A stretch of DNA of 64,000 nt, from the NCBI GenBank assembly GCA_029256185.1, contig JAQSYI010000023.1, positions 38,312 through 102,311 on the forward strand, given 5' to 3'. Shown here one piece after another: positions 51,175 to 59,190 of the stretch (positions are counted from its first letter, which is position 1; every line of letters begins with the position of its first letter). Under the pieces are notes generated by a model. It searched no databases. It saw only the letters and a list, made by a program, of their open reading frames with translations, and was not told where the DNA came from. A program made the translations under genes and the position numbers. Origin of the DNA: Paenibacillaceae bacterium. GTDB lineage: Bacteria; Bacillota; Bacilli; Paenibacillales; NBRC-103111.

Positions 51175-52260
51175 TCAATTCTTTCGTTGCTCCTGTTTCC
51201 CGGGCTTGCTGCGTGCGGCAATGAAAAGAAATGTTGTTGCAAGGGGAAATGGACGGAATAAGGCTCTTATCCTGCCCGAATACTCCTTGACCGTACAATA
51301 TCTGTCTGCAAGCATTACAATGAAGGACTCTTTATACCGGGGACAAGAAAGGGCCAGCGGCCACATATGTTTTTCAATAATATCCTTCTCCACCTGATTC
51401 AGATGAAAATGGCGTTCGGCATTCCTCAAAGCCGTACGGGGATGGGAAAACGCATGCCGCCCGTTATCCGGTCTGTGCTCGCGCCAATCATACAGAAAGA
51501 AGTCATGCAGCAATCCGCCTCTTGCAGCAGAGCGGTAATCCAGATGGAGCCGCTTGCACAAGGTAAAGCTGATATAGGATACCTGAATGGAATGATGCAG
51601 ACAATTGGTCTGATGATGATGGATGAATCGCTCCATGCTTAGCACCTCGTCATTATCCAACAATTCCCGTACACATGCCTCATATTCATCAAGCCTTAAT
51701 ACCTCCTCCCGGGTGAACGGAAGAGGGCCCCGTTCATGCAGCGCCTTCCTTACAGAGGCAATAGCATCTGCCAGAAAATACAACAGGATGAACCACACTG
51801 CCACTTTGCTTATAGATGATGGCACAGCGGCAATCAGCCGTTCTGCCAACGGATAGATGAGCTCCGCAAAAATGAACGCCAGCATTCCCCACAGCAAGGA
51901 GAATTTTACACAAATATGCCCGTCAATATGCCACAAGTTGTCGCTGTAATCCCACCATCTTCGTTTGAATATGCTCAGCAGAATCCAACCGGTCACATAT
52001 TCCACACATGTTACAGTCAAAATGGCTGCAAACCCAAAAACAGCCGCCGCCCAAGCCGCCCCATCACCCAACTCCTCCGCCCAACCTGACAGCTGCACAA
52101 TCAGAACCGCTGCAAATCCGTAAATCGGACAGAAAAAACCGTTTAAAAATCCCCGGTTCACAAAGCTTTTCTTTTTCATACTGGCATATACCGTCTCCAA
52201 CACCCATCCCGCAAAGGAACACATCATAAAAAACAGGATCCAATCCGCTCCATCATCCAC
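51175..52260 (-). CDS. Membrane protein (CmpB-like) fused to HD hydrolase domain
   Basis: A 361-residue fusion. Residues 1-185 carry five or six membrane helices of the ABC_trans_CmpB type (FMMCSFAGWVLETVYASMKK; RGFLNGFFCPIYGFAAVLI). Residues 185-330 form an HD domain (LHHSIQVSYISFTLCKRLHL; RGGLLHDFFLYDWREHRPDN; DIIEKHMWPLALSCPRYKES). Clostridial HD proteins of this type are single domain. A GTG start follows GAGAGG. A second-messenger or nucleotide phosphohydrolase controlled by the membrane half is plausible but unproven. Confidence 0.75.
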   Translation of the reverse strand: MDDGADWILFFMMCSFAGWVLETVYASMKKKSFVNRGFLNGFFCPIYGFAAVLIVQLSGWAEELGDGAAWAAAVFGFAAILTVTCVEYVTGWILLSIFKRRWWDYSDNLWHIDGHICVKFSLLWGMLAFIFAELIYPLAERLIAAVPSSISKVAVWFILLYFLADAIASVRKALHERGPLPFTREEVLRLDEYEACVRELLDNDEVLSMERFIHHHQTNCLHHSIQVSYISFTLCKRLHLDYRSAARGGLLHDFFLYDWREHRPDNGRHAFSHPRTALRNAERHFHLNQVEKDIIEKHMWPLALSCPRYKESFIVMLADRYCTVKEYSGRIRALFRPFPLATTFLFIAARSKPGKQEQRKN

Positions 52261-52651
52261 TGTTTTTCATCCTCTCATTGTGCTTGATTTGATCTCAATA
52301 GCAGGTTGACCGGCCGGGCAAGGAGATCTCCATATAATCCGTACGGAAGTGAGCGATTCTTTTGTCCTCCAGATGCTCTCCACGGCAGCCAAAGCAGCAA
52401 GGCGCACCATCCCGGCCAGCTTGTATTTTTCTGACTGCAATAACATCTAACAGCCCGCATGGAAACATGAGACTCAAAGCCACGCACACAAAAGACCCAA
52501 AAACAATACGGATAAGAATGCCCTTCGCTACGAAATTCCATAATATGCTCCCTTATCTCAACACTCTTCATCAACACCCAAAATACCCAAAAACTAAACA
52601 AAACCACTCCCGCCGCAAGCTTCTTCTGTTAAAAAACCTCGTCATGATGGA
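52261..52651. other. Gene-free stretch with a possible fragment
   Basis: Two overlapping minus-strand frames exist here; the one at 52295-52489 contains a Cys-rich tail (CCFGCRGEHLEDKRIAHF) that could be a remnant, but there is no ribosome site and I do not call it a gene. No terminator was seen. Confidence 0.4.
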
Positions 52652-53326
52652 TTAAAAAGCTTCTCTCATTAACTCATAAAGCATGGTTTGCTCTTTGCCG
52701 GACAGCTCTTGCATAATCTTCAGAACTTGGGAAATCAGATCCGCGACTTCCGTTCCCAACTCTTCATTCACACTATGGATAATGGTTCCAAGCACAGTGC
52801 CTACAAACATGATCATACCTGTTTCTTGATTCGGGGCTTTGCCGGCAATATTGCGGATGAGCGATTCGGCCCTGCCTCCCAGTTTTCTCAGATAGATCAT
52901 CAACAAGCCGATGATATAGCCGCAAAACTCCAGGTTCGTCGTTTTCTCAGGAATTTCCTGCAGCACTTTTTTTATCAGCTCGTTTACATTGGCGGTTTTT
53001 AACTCTCTCAAGAGGGCAGTAATGCTCTGAACCGTTTTTTCCCAAGCGGCAGGGTCCGTTTTATCCGTACGGCTCTGCTTAAACAGACTAGTCGCTTGAT
53101 CCGTCGGAGAAAATACAACCTGGGTCCGGCCCGTTTCATTGGGGTTCACCTCATAGCTCCGGGAAACGAACCCCAATTTCTCGATTTCCTTCAACATATC
53201 ATAGGCCGTCCACTTGCTTACCCCCAACGCCTTGGCCAAGGTTTCATAATGAATGGGCAAGCTGGTCTTGTGATACAATTCGACCAATTGATGCAGAAAT
53301 TGCAATCGTCTTGTTGTAAGCGGCAT
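52652..53326 (-). CDS. Winged-helix transcriptional regulator, unassigned family
   Basis: About 224 residues. The N-terminal winged HTH (FLHQLVELYHKTSLPIHYET; LAKALGVSKWTAYDMLKEIE) is followed by a long helical domain (about 80-225) that probably binds a ligand or mediates oligomerisation. AGAGGTG lies six bases before ATG 53326, so the three upstream codons from a GTG are excluded. No target gene is adjacent. Confidence 0.7.
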   Translation of the reverse strand: MPLTTRRLQFLHQLVELYHKTSLPIHYETLAKALGVSKWTAYDMLKEIEKLGFVSRSYEVNPNETGRTQVVFSPTDQATSLFKQSRTDKTDPAAWEKTVQSITALLRELKTANVNELIKKVLQEIPEKTTNLEFCGYIIGLLMIYLRKLGGRAESLIRNIAGKAPNQETGMIMFVGTVLGTIIHSVNEELGTEVADLISQVLKIMQELSGKEQTMLYELMREAF

Positions 53327-53547
53327 GCTGTTCACCTCTGATTGATGTTTAAAGAACGAGTTTTTGGGTCTTTTGTGGATCTATGATATCATCCCGGATT
53401 TATGGAGTCAACAAAAATAATCCGGCCCTCCGGAAGCTCCCCAGCGCTCCGTCCGCTCTGCGCCTCCAGCCCGTCCATTCCCCCTCTTAAGTCCCAGAGA
53501 CGGATTAAGAAATTCTTATTTGCTATAAAAGGGGGATCTCTTGCCTC

Positions 53548-54156
53548 TTAGAATAACTCCTCCTGCACGGCTAATATCTTCCCGAGAAAAGACCGCCTGT
53601 GCAACGGCGACGGGCCGTATGCGGCCAGCGCTTCCCGGTGCTGCTTGGTGGCATAACCCTTATGTATGGCAATTCCATAGGCCGGATACTCCAGATCCCA
53701 ACGGAGGCACATTCTGTCCCTCGTGACCTTGGCAATAATGGATGCAGCCGCAATGGACTGGCTTAACGCATCTCCATGGATGACCGCAAGCTGCGGCAGC
53801 GGGCTGTCCACCTTTTCCGCATCCACCAGCAGATAATCCGGCTCCGACTGCAGCAATTCCACCGCCTGCTTCATTGCCAGCCGGGCTGCCTGCTTGATAT
53901 TGATCCTGTCCACTGTCTGTGCATCCACATATCCGATTCCGATACCCAACGCCTCCGCCTGGATCACCTCATAGAGGGCATTCCTGCGTTTTTCCGTCAG
54001 CTTCTTGGAATCATTGATTCCCTCAATCACCAGACCCTCCGGGAGAATGACCGCGGCCGCCACCACGTCCCCGAACAGGCAGCCGCGCCCTACCTCATCA
54101 ATTCCGGCGATTCTCCGGTATCCTTGCTCCCACAGACCTAGTTCATATTCCAGCAT
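53548..54156 (-). CDS. rnhB: Ribonuclease HII
   Basis: A 202-residue RNase HII that removes ribonucleotides and primers from DNA. The active-site acids are visible: IAGIDEVGRGCLFGD (Asp20-Glu21), YLLVDAEKVD (Asp) and the later IAKVTRDRMCLRWDL block, then GIAIHKGYATKQHREAL. The gene lies next to rbgA as in Bacillus, with the EKISV element between. Confidence 0.96.
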   Translation of the reverse strand: MLEYELGLWEQGYRRIAGIDEVGRGCLFGDVVAAAVILPEGLVIEGINDSKKLTEKRRNALYEVIQAEALGIGIGYVDAQTVDRINIKQAARLAMKQAVELLQSEPDYLLVDAEKVDSPLPQLAVIHGDALSQSIAAASIIAKVTRDRMCLRWDLEYPAYGIAIHKGYATKQHREALAAYGPSPLHRRSFLGKILAVQEELF

Positions 54157-54239
54157 CCCTTACAGCCCCCAACCGCTCCATATTGTTCCTCTATTATATC
54201 GGATGCGCCTCGTCTCGGCCAGTCCCACTTCCCAGTATC

Positions 54240-54259
54240 GCTCGTCTCCTTCAGAATAA
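54240..54259. repeat. 20-bp direct repeat, left copy
   Basis: GCTCGTCTCCTTCAGAATAA occurs here and again at 54712-54731, bracketing 452 bases that hold the four-palindrome element. Each copy is next to a hairpin terminator. It could reflect insertion or duplication. Confidence 0.8.
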
Positions 54260-54264
54260 GAAAA

Positions 54265-54298
54265 ACCTGGAGGAAGAATACCGCCAGGTCCTTTTTTT
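54265..54298. terminator. Hairpin terminator, both strands
   Basis: ACCTGG (54265-54270) and CCAGGT (54284-54289) with T-run on the plus strand and A-run (T on minus) on the other side. No gene stops here in the plus direction, so the minus orientation is more relevant. Confidence 0.6.
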
Positions 54299-54344
54299 AT
54301 TGCCAAGGGAGTAACTTCTTACGGCGTTCCCGCCCCGCCTACTC

Positions 54345-54542
54345 CTAACGGAAATTTTTTCCGCTATCTCTGCAAATTCATCATTCCTCGCTGTTTTAAC
54401 GGAAATTTTTGCCGCTATTTCCTCCTGGACTCCCCAAAACAGGCATTTCGACCTGGTTTTGAGGGAGTTAACGGAAATCTTTTCCGCTAAATCTCGGTAA
54501 ATACCAAAAACTGTCCAGTTAACGGAAAAAATTTCCGTTAAC
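54345..54542 (-). repeat. Four-palindrome intergenic element, copy 2
   Basis: Four palindrome copies start at 54345/54346, 54396, 54468 and 54518/54519, steps 51, 72 and 51 bases, as in the element at 19735-19931. The last is a near-perfect palindrome with the AAAAAA/TTT core reversed relative to the others. In the minus strand the motif again reads EKISV-like in a single frame, with a shared C-x-F residue pair in the 24-residue gap. Confidence 0.92.
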
Positions 54543-54711
54543 CTCATCCCATGTGCTCCTTGTTTCCAGCTCCTTCCTTACTTGCTCTACGGAGAAAGGC
54601 ATCCCCTTCCTCGCAATCGGTTCCTTTCTGTCCCGAAATAACCGGACCCCGCCATTTCATTCCTCAATAAAGCAGCGTAAGCGGCATGGAAATCTGATAT
54701 GTTGAGAAAGG

Positions 54712-54731
54712 GCTCGTCTCCTTCAGAATAA
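54712..54731. repeat. 20-bp direct repeat, right copy
   Basis: Exact copy of the sequence at 54240-54259 (GCTCGTCTCCTTCAGAATAA), just before the rbgA terminator. Confidence 0.8.
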
Positions 54732-54776
54732 AAAAAGCAGCAAGCCCCCCGCAGAATCGAGGCCTGTTGCTTTTCC
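54731..54776 (-). terminator. Terminator after rbgA
   Basis: AAAAGCAGCAAGCC (54733-54746) pairs with GGCCTGTTGCTTTT (54761-54774) with one wobble and one mismatch, followed by a T-run on the minus strand. It lies 30 bases after the rbgA stop. Confidence 0.7.
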
Positions 54777-54805
54777 CGCCGGAGCGGATATATCCGTTCC
54801 TTCAT

Positions 54806-55714
54806 CTATTCGCCTGCATCGTTCCCGTCTTCTGTAGCGGACCATTGGGATGGCTGCTCCAGGCTGATTCTGCCCAGCTTGCCTGCGCGCAGCTCCCGGA
54901 GGAAAGTGCCTGATGCTTTGTTCAGATCAACCCGGCCGCCGCTCACAATACAGCCCCGCTTGCGTCCGATCGCCTCCATCAGCCCCAGTACCGCATCCGG
55001 ATCGTCCAGATCCTCAGGCAGAGAGTCAATTCCGAACCGCTCCCGCAAGGCCTCCGGGTAATCCACAGCCATCCGGCGCACCGTATAGAAGGCGACTTCC
55101 TCCGCTGTCAGAATCTCTTCCTTGATGGAGCCGATAGCCGCCAGCCGGAAGCCAACGTCCTGATCCTCAAACTTGGGCCACAGGATGCCGGGAGTATCCA
55201 GCAGCTCCAGCTCTCCGCCGGCCATCTTGATCCACTGCTGCCCCTTGGTTACACCGGGCTTGTCTCCCGTAGCGGCAATCTTGCGCCCTGCCAGACGGTT
55301 GATCAGGGTGGACTTGCCCACATTGGGAATCCCTACGATCAGCGCGCGGATAGCCCGCGGGTTGATGCCTTTGCGCTGCTGGGCCTCAATCTTGTGCGCC
55401 ATAAGCGCCCGGCAGCGGGGCACAATCTCCCTGGTCTGCGACCCGGATATGGAATCGATGGGCAACGCGTCAAGCCCCTTCTCCTTAAAAAAAGCGACCC
55501 ACGCCGCTGTTGCAGCAGGGTCAGCGAGATCAAGTTTATTCAGCAAAACCAACCGGGGCTTACCTTTAAGAATCGTATCGACCATGGGATTCCGGCTGGA
55601 CATGGGAATGCGGGCATCCAACAGTTCAATGGCCACATCGATCAGCTTCAGCTTATCCTCAATCTGTCTTCTTGCCTTGGTCATATGGCCTGGAAACCAC
55701 TGGATTGTTGCCAT
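54806..55714 (-). CDS. rbgA: Ribosome biogenesis GTPase RbgA (YlqF)
   Basis: A roughly 302-residue circularly permuted GTPase needed for late 50S assembly. G-motifs in permuted order: NKLDLADP (G4), then ALIVGIPNVGKSTLINRLAG (G1), then LLDTPGI (G3). N-terminal IQWFPGHMTKARRQIEDKLK is the family signature. ATG 55714 follows GGGGTGAG; a GTG nine bases earlier is part of the ribosome site. The lepB stop lies 19 bases upstream. Confidence 0.97.
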   Translation of the reverse strand: MATIQWFPGHMTKARRQIEDKLKLIDVAIELLDARIPMSSRNPMVDTILKGKPRLVLLNKLDLADPAATAAWVAFFKEKGLDALPIDSISGSQTREIVPRCRALMAHKIEAQQRKGINPRAIRALIVGIPNVGKSTLINRLAGRKIAATGDKPGVTKGQQWIKMAGGELELLDTPGILWPKFEDQDVGFRLAAIGSIKEEILTAEEVAFYTVRRMAVDYPEALRERFGIDSLPEDLDDPDAVLGLMEAIGRKRGCIVSGGRVDLNKASGTFLRELRAGKLGRISLEQPSQWSATEDGNDAGE

Positions 55715-55733
55715 TCTTCTCACCCCGTTGTAA

Positions 55734-56315
55734 TCAATGCTTGATGATTCCCAGCTTGTTCAGCGGCCAGAAGCGGACATCAGCCCGGCCGACTATCTTG
55801 TCGTATTCCACTGAGCCGATCATCCGGCTGTCCGTACTGTTCACACGGTTATCCCCCATGACGAACACAGTACCTTCCGCCACTGTCGTCTCTTGAAAGT
55901 CTCTGTTGTACTTGCCGCCTCTTGCCTTCTCGGCTTCCACGGCTTCCTGAATGTACGGCTCGTTTAACTCTACACCATTGATATAAACCGTATTATTCTG
56001 AACCTTGATCTTTTCCCCGGGCAACGCAACCACACGCTTGATGTAATCCACTCCCGCGGGAGCATGGAACACCACGACCTCGCCCCGTTCGGGGGCACGG
56101 AATTTATAGATGATTTTGTTGACAATCAGCCTCTCGGCCGTATGGAAATTGGGCTCCATGGAGGGCCCGTCTACTATGAAAGGAGCAAAGAGCAGCCAGC
56201 GGATCAATATGACCAGGGTTGCTGCAATCAATAACGCTTTTGTCCATTCCCAAGCCTCATTCTTAACCGAGACTGAAGGGACAGGGGTTTCCGGCAGTCG
56301 CTGTTCCTGTTCCAT
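55734..56315 (-). CDS. lepB: Signal peptidase I
   Basis: A 193-residue type I signal peptidase that cleaves Sec/Tat signal peptides. One N-terminal helix (about 26-46), then catalytic Ser in FIVDGPSMEPNFH and Lys in DYIKRVVALPGEKI, followed by VFVMGDNRVNSTDSRMIG. It lies between rplS and rbgA as in Bacillus SipS-type arrangements. Confidence 0.97.
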   Translation of the reverse strand: MEQEQRLPETPVPSVSVKNEAWEWTKALLIAATLVILIRWLLFAPFIVDGPSMEPNFHTAERLIVNKIIYKFRAPERGEVVVFHAPAGVDYIKRVVALPGEKIKVQNNTVYINGVELNEPYIQEAVEAEKARGGKYNRDFQETTVAEGTVFVMGDNRVNSTDSRMIGSVEYDKIVGRADVRFWPLNKLGIIKH

Positions 56316-56346
56316 TCTGGGTAAGCCTCCGTTTATCTCTGTTTAC

Positions 56347-56387
56347 GCTTAAAAAATGCCGAAAGGGGACTTGTCCAACAAGCCCCC
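56347..56387 (-). terminator. Terminator/attenuator between rplS and lepB
   Basis: GGGGACTTG (56365-56373) and CAAGCCCC (56379-56386) form a short stem over a TCCAA loop, with T-rich DNA beyond it (TTTTTT at 56350-56356 on minus). It would reduce readthrough of rplS into lepB. Confidence 0.7.
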
Positions 56388-56396
56388 TGGTCAATC

Positions 56397-56741
56397 TTAT
56401 CGAATTTCGGTAATTCTTGCTGCCTTGCCGCGCAGTGCGCGCAGGTAGTACAGCTTGGCACGGCGAACCTTACCGCGGCGAGCCACTTCAATTTTATCGA
56501 TCTTCGGCGAGTGCAGCGGGAACGCTCTTTCCACGCCCACACCGTAGGAGATTTTACGAACGGTGAACGTTTCGCTGATTCCACCGCCGCGGCGCTTGAT
56601 CACAACTCCTTCAAAAAGCTGGATCCGCTCACGGGTACCCTCGATAACCTTAACGTGCACCTTCAAGGTGTCGCCTGGACGAAAGTTGGGAATGTCCTTG
56701 CGGAGCTGTTCCTTCGTAATTTCCTGAACCAATAAGTTCAT
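56397..56741 (-). CDS. rplS: 50S ribosomal protein L19
   Basis: A 114-residue L19 (MNLLVQEITKEQLRKDIPNF; IQLFEGVVIKRRGGGISETF; KVRRAKLYYLRALRGKAARI). L19 lies at the 30S-50S interface. The start ATG 56741 has AAGGAGG upstream; the longer frame is without family match. A promoter with extended -10 lies about 115 bases upstream, so rplS has its own start. Confidence 0.98.
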   Translation of the reverse strand: MNLLVQEITKEQLRKDIPNFRPGDTLKVHVKVIEGTRERIQLFEGVVIKRRGGGISETFTVRKISYGVGVERAFPLHSPKIDKIEVARRGKVRRAKLYYLRALRGKAARITEIR

Positions 56742-56851
56742 ATGACTTCCTCCTTCCACACAGGTGTTCATACCGCTCCATCGGCCCGCGCCCTTAATGA
56801 CGCACCGCAACCGCGTAGAGGACCACCGTTATAAAATCCACAACATTAGAT

Positions 56852-56880
56852 ATGTTATCATAATTGAAGATATAAAGCAA
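56852..56880 (-). promoter_or_regulatory. Promoter of rplS
   Basis: TTGCTT (56875-56880), 17-base spacer ending in TGA, TAACAT (56852-56857) on the minus strand. The -10 is extended by TG one base before it. It lies in the trmD-rplS gap. Confidence 0.65.
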
Positions 56881-56920
56881 CGCTTGCACATCATTATTTT
56901 GCCAACCTCAAAGGTTGCGG

Positions 56921-57934
56921 CTACTCGGAATCCTCCGGCAAACGGGAGTCCCGCTCCAGCTGAGCCAGCCATTCCCTGTCCTTCTTGGACAGCTCGATAC
57001 GCTTTAGCAGCTCGGGACGGCGGCGCCAGGTACGCTCCAGTGACTGGTTGCGCCTCCAGCGTTCAATGTTTACATGGTGGCCGGATAACAGCACCTCCGG
57101 CACCTCCCAGTCCCGGAATTTGGCCGGACGGGTATAATGGGGGTACTCCAGCAGACCTGTGCTGAAGGAATCTGTTACCGCCGATTGCTCGTTGCCCAAC
57201 ACGCCGGGCAACAGCCGCACCACGCTGTCGATCACGACCATGGCGGGAAGCTCCCCGCCGGTCAGCACATAATCCCCGATGGAGATTTCATCGGTGACCA
57301 GATGCTCTCTGATCCGTTCGTCGTAGCCCTCATAGTGGCCGCATATGAATACCAGATGCTCCTCCAGGGCCAGTTCCTCGGCCTTGCGCTGGGTGAAGGG
57401 CGCGCCCTGGGGACACATGAGAATCACCCGCGGCGGACGGGAAGCGGAGGTGCAAGTGCTCTCCAGAACAGACGGCGGCTCGCAGAAGCCTACTGCTGCG
57501 GGTCCTCCGGCACGTGCTGCTGCTTGGGTTTCGGCGGGATTGGCCGCGGCAGGTTCTCCCCTGGAAGCTGCCGATACTGAACTGAGGGAGGGCGTTGCAT
57601 CTGGAGCTCCGGCAGGTGTTTGTGGTTCCGTTTCTCCCTCGGGAGTTTGCGGTTCCGTTTCTCCCTCGGCGGGACGCCTTGCGGCCTCACGCTCTTGCTC
57701 CTTGCGGCTCATCAGTTCTTCCACAGCGGCGAAGATAGGCCCTGGCTTCAATACCATGCCTCCGCCCCCGCCAAAAGGATAATCATCGACCGTATTATGC
57801 TTATTATTGGCGTAATCCCGGAAATTCACGGTAGACAGCTCCACTAATCCCTTGTTCTTGGCCTTGCCCAGAATGCTTGCTCCGAATACGCCCTCGAACA
57901 TTTCCGGAAACAGCGTCAACACATCAATTCTCAT
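56921..57934 (-). CDS. trmD: tRNA (guanine-37-N1)-methyltransferase TrmD with insertion
   Basis: A 337-residue SPOUT methyltransferase that makes m1G37 in tRNA. Conserved blocks are intact: MRIDVLTLFPEMFEGVFGAS, DDYPFGGGGGMVLKPGPIF, MCPQGAPFTQRKAEEL, FICGHYEGYDERIREHLVTD (the deep trefoil knot) and DSFSTGLLEYPHYTRPA. Family members are about 240-250 residues; roughly 87 extra residues lie between AAVEEL and PPRVILMCPQG (about residues 75-165), low complexity and with a repeated EGETEPQTP. The start overlaps rimM by four bases. Confidence 0.96.
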   Translation of the reverse strand: MRIDVLTLFPEMFEGVFGASILGKAKNKGLVELSTVNFRDYANNKHNTVDDYPFGGGGGMVLKPGPIFAAVEELMSRKEQEREAARRPAEGETEPQTPEGETEPQTPAGAPDATPSLSSVSAASRGEPAAANPAETQAAARAGGPAAVGFCEPPSVLESTCTSASRPPRVILMCPQGAPFTQRKAEELALEEHLVFICGHYEGYDERIREHLVTDEISIGDYVLTGGELPAMVVIDSVVRLLPGVLGNEQSAVTDSFSTGLLEYPHYTRPAKFRDWEVPEVLLSGHHVNIERWRRNQSLERTWRRRPELLKRIELSKKDREWLAQLERDSRLPEDSE

Positions 57935-58452
57935 TCCAGCAGCCCTTCCATCAATTCCACAGTAACCCGCTTGGCTTCCACATCCACTTCGATGACTACA
58001 GGATCAATAACCGGCAGCAGCAGATCCTTGCCCTTAGGCCGCTTCACCACCCAGACATGGTTGGCCCCCGGTGTAAGAATTTCCGTAATCTCTCCCAGCT
58101 TCTCCCCCTCTGTTGTTACAACAGAGCATCCCAGAATCTCATGGTAGTAGTATTCATCTTCATCCAAGTCAGCCAGATGCTGCTCGTCCACCTTAACCAT
58201 CCAGCCCTTAAAAGGCTCCACCTGGTTGATATTGTCCCATTCCTTGAAGCGCACAATAAACATTCCCTTATGCTCCCGGGCGCTCTCCACTTTAGCGGTT
58301 ACGGTGCGGCCGCTGTCCGGCTCGACAAAGAGCAGCTCGCTTCCCTTGACAAATCTCAGCTCCGGAAAATCTGTCTGGGACAGAATCTTCAGCTCCCCCC
58401 GGATACCATGGGTATTGACAATCTTGCCTACATTATATAACTTATTGGCCAC
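57931..58452 (-). CDS. rimM: Ribosome maturation factor RimM
   Basis: A 173-residue RimM that binds S19 and helps 30S maturation. N-terminal barrel NVGKIVNTHGIRGELKILSQ, PRC-barrel C-terminal half (ILGCSVVTTEGEKLGEITEI; LLLPVIDPVVIEVDVEAKRV). GTG start after GGGGAGG. Its stop overlaps the trmD start by four bases (ATGA), so the two are coupled. Confidence 0.96.
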   Translation of the reverse strand: MANKLYNVGKIVNTHGIRGELKILSQTDFPELRFVKGSELLFVEPDSGRTVTAKVESAREHKGMFIVRFKEWDNINQVEPFKGWMVKVDEQHLADLDEDEYYYHEILGCSVVTTEGEKLGEITEILTPGANHVWVVKRPKGKDLLLPVIDPVVIEVDVEAKRVTVELMEGLLE

Positions 58453-58475
58453 TTTCTTATTCCTCCCCGCTTATG

Positions 58476-58539
58476 CATACGGAATTTCAAGCTTATCTTC
58501 TTTCACTGCGGAAAGAAACCAAGCTTGAAATTCTGTATG
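58476..58539. repeat. Long stem-loop between khpA and rimM
   Basis: CATACGGAATTTCAAGCTT (58476-58494) pairs with AAGCTTGAAATTCTGTATG (58521-58539) along 19 positions, with one G-T wobble. The loop contains TTCTTTC/GAAAGAA. It sits in the rimM leader region and may be regulatory. Confidence 0.75.
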
Positions 58540-58600
58540 TCCCTCACGCCAGCCAGTGCAGCGTTTTTCTTGATTCCCTTAGTATGCCCAGAAACGACAC

Positions 58601-58625
58601 GAAAAGGGTAAGGTCGCCCTTACCC
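58601..58625 (-). terminator. Terminator after khpA
   Basis: GGGTAAGG (58606-58613) and CCTTACCC (58618-58625) with a 4-base loop, then TTTT on the minus strand. It ends the rpsP-khpA unit before rimM. Confidence 0.75.
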
Positions 58626-58641
58626 TGCCCGGTTTGTTGAC

Positions 58642-58872
58642 TTACGATACGATTTCAACCGAAACGCGTTTCTTCTCTTTGACAGCAGCCGAAGTGACTA
58701 CTGTACGAAGCGCCTTCGCGATACGGCCCTGCTTCCCGATCACCTTCCCGATGTCGGAAGGATTCACGGTAAGCTCGTATACGATTTCCTGACTGTGCTC
58801 CACGGCATTAACACTGACATCTTCCGGATGATCCACCAACGCCTTAGCGATTACGGTTATCAGATCTTTCAT
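58642..58872 (-). CDS. khpA: KH-domain RNA-binding protein KhpA (YlqC)
   Basis: A 76-residue single KH domain protein (IGKVIGKQGRIAKALRTVVT, with GxxG in GKQG). KhpA partners with KhpB and affects division and RNA fate in Gram-positives. It lies 21 bases after rpsP, the usual position. Size and sequence are normal. Confidence 0.95.
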   Translation of the reverse strand: MKDLITVIAKALVDHPEDVSVNAVEHSQEIVYELTVNPSDIGKVIGKQGRIAKALRTVVTSAAVKEKKRVSVEIVS

Positions 58873-58893
58873 ATGTCCCTCCGTTTGGCCAAA

Positions 58894-59166
58894 TTACTTT
58901 TGCAATTTGGACTCATGGAACTTTTTCATAATGCCGGCTTTGCTGAACAGGTTGCGGACGGTATCGGATGCTTGTGCACCGGTACCCAGCCATTTCAATG
59001 CTTTCTCCTCGTCGATGGTGACGGTAGCAGGAGCGGTCAACGGATTATAGGTTCCGATTTCCTCGATGAAACGGCCGTCACGAGGAGAACGGGAATCAGA
59101 TACCACGAGACGGTATACAGGAGCTTTGTGAGCGCCCATACGCTTTAGACGAATACGAACTGCCAT
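58894..59166 (-). CDS. rpsP: 30S ribosomal protein S16
   Basis: A 90-residue S16: AVRIRLKRMGAHKAPVYRLV, VVSDSRSPRDGRFIEEIGTY, ALKWLGTGAQASDTVRNLF. It is needed for 30S assembly. It precedes khpA in the ffh-rpsP-khpA-rimM-trmD order. A structured repeat array separates it from ffh. Confidence 0.98.
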   Translation of the reverse strand: MAVRIRLKRMGAHKAPVYRLVVSDSRSPRDGRFIEEIGTYNPLTAPATVTIDEEKALKWLGTGAQASDTVRNLFSKAGIMKKFHESKLQK

Positions 59167-59190
59167 TGTTTATTTCACCTCCCTTACAAG

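Noticed and set aside
52275..52607. Two overlapping minus-strand ORFs, one with a Cys-rich tail
   Set aside because: No ribosome site, no family match and overlapping frames; at best a gene remnant.
54251..54547. Minus-strand ORF with EKISV motifs between rnhB and rbgA
   Set aside because: Same reason: the sequence is the palindrome element plus terminator; there is no ribosome site.
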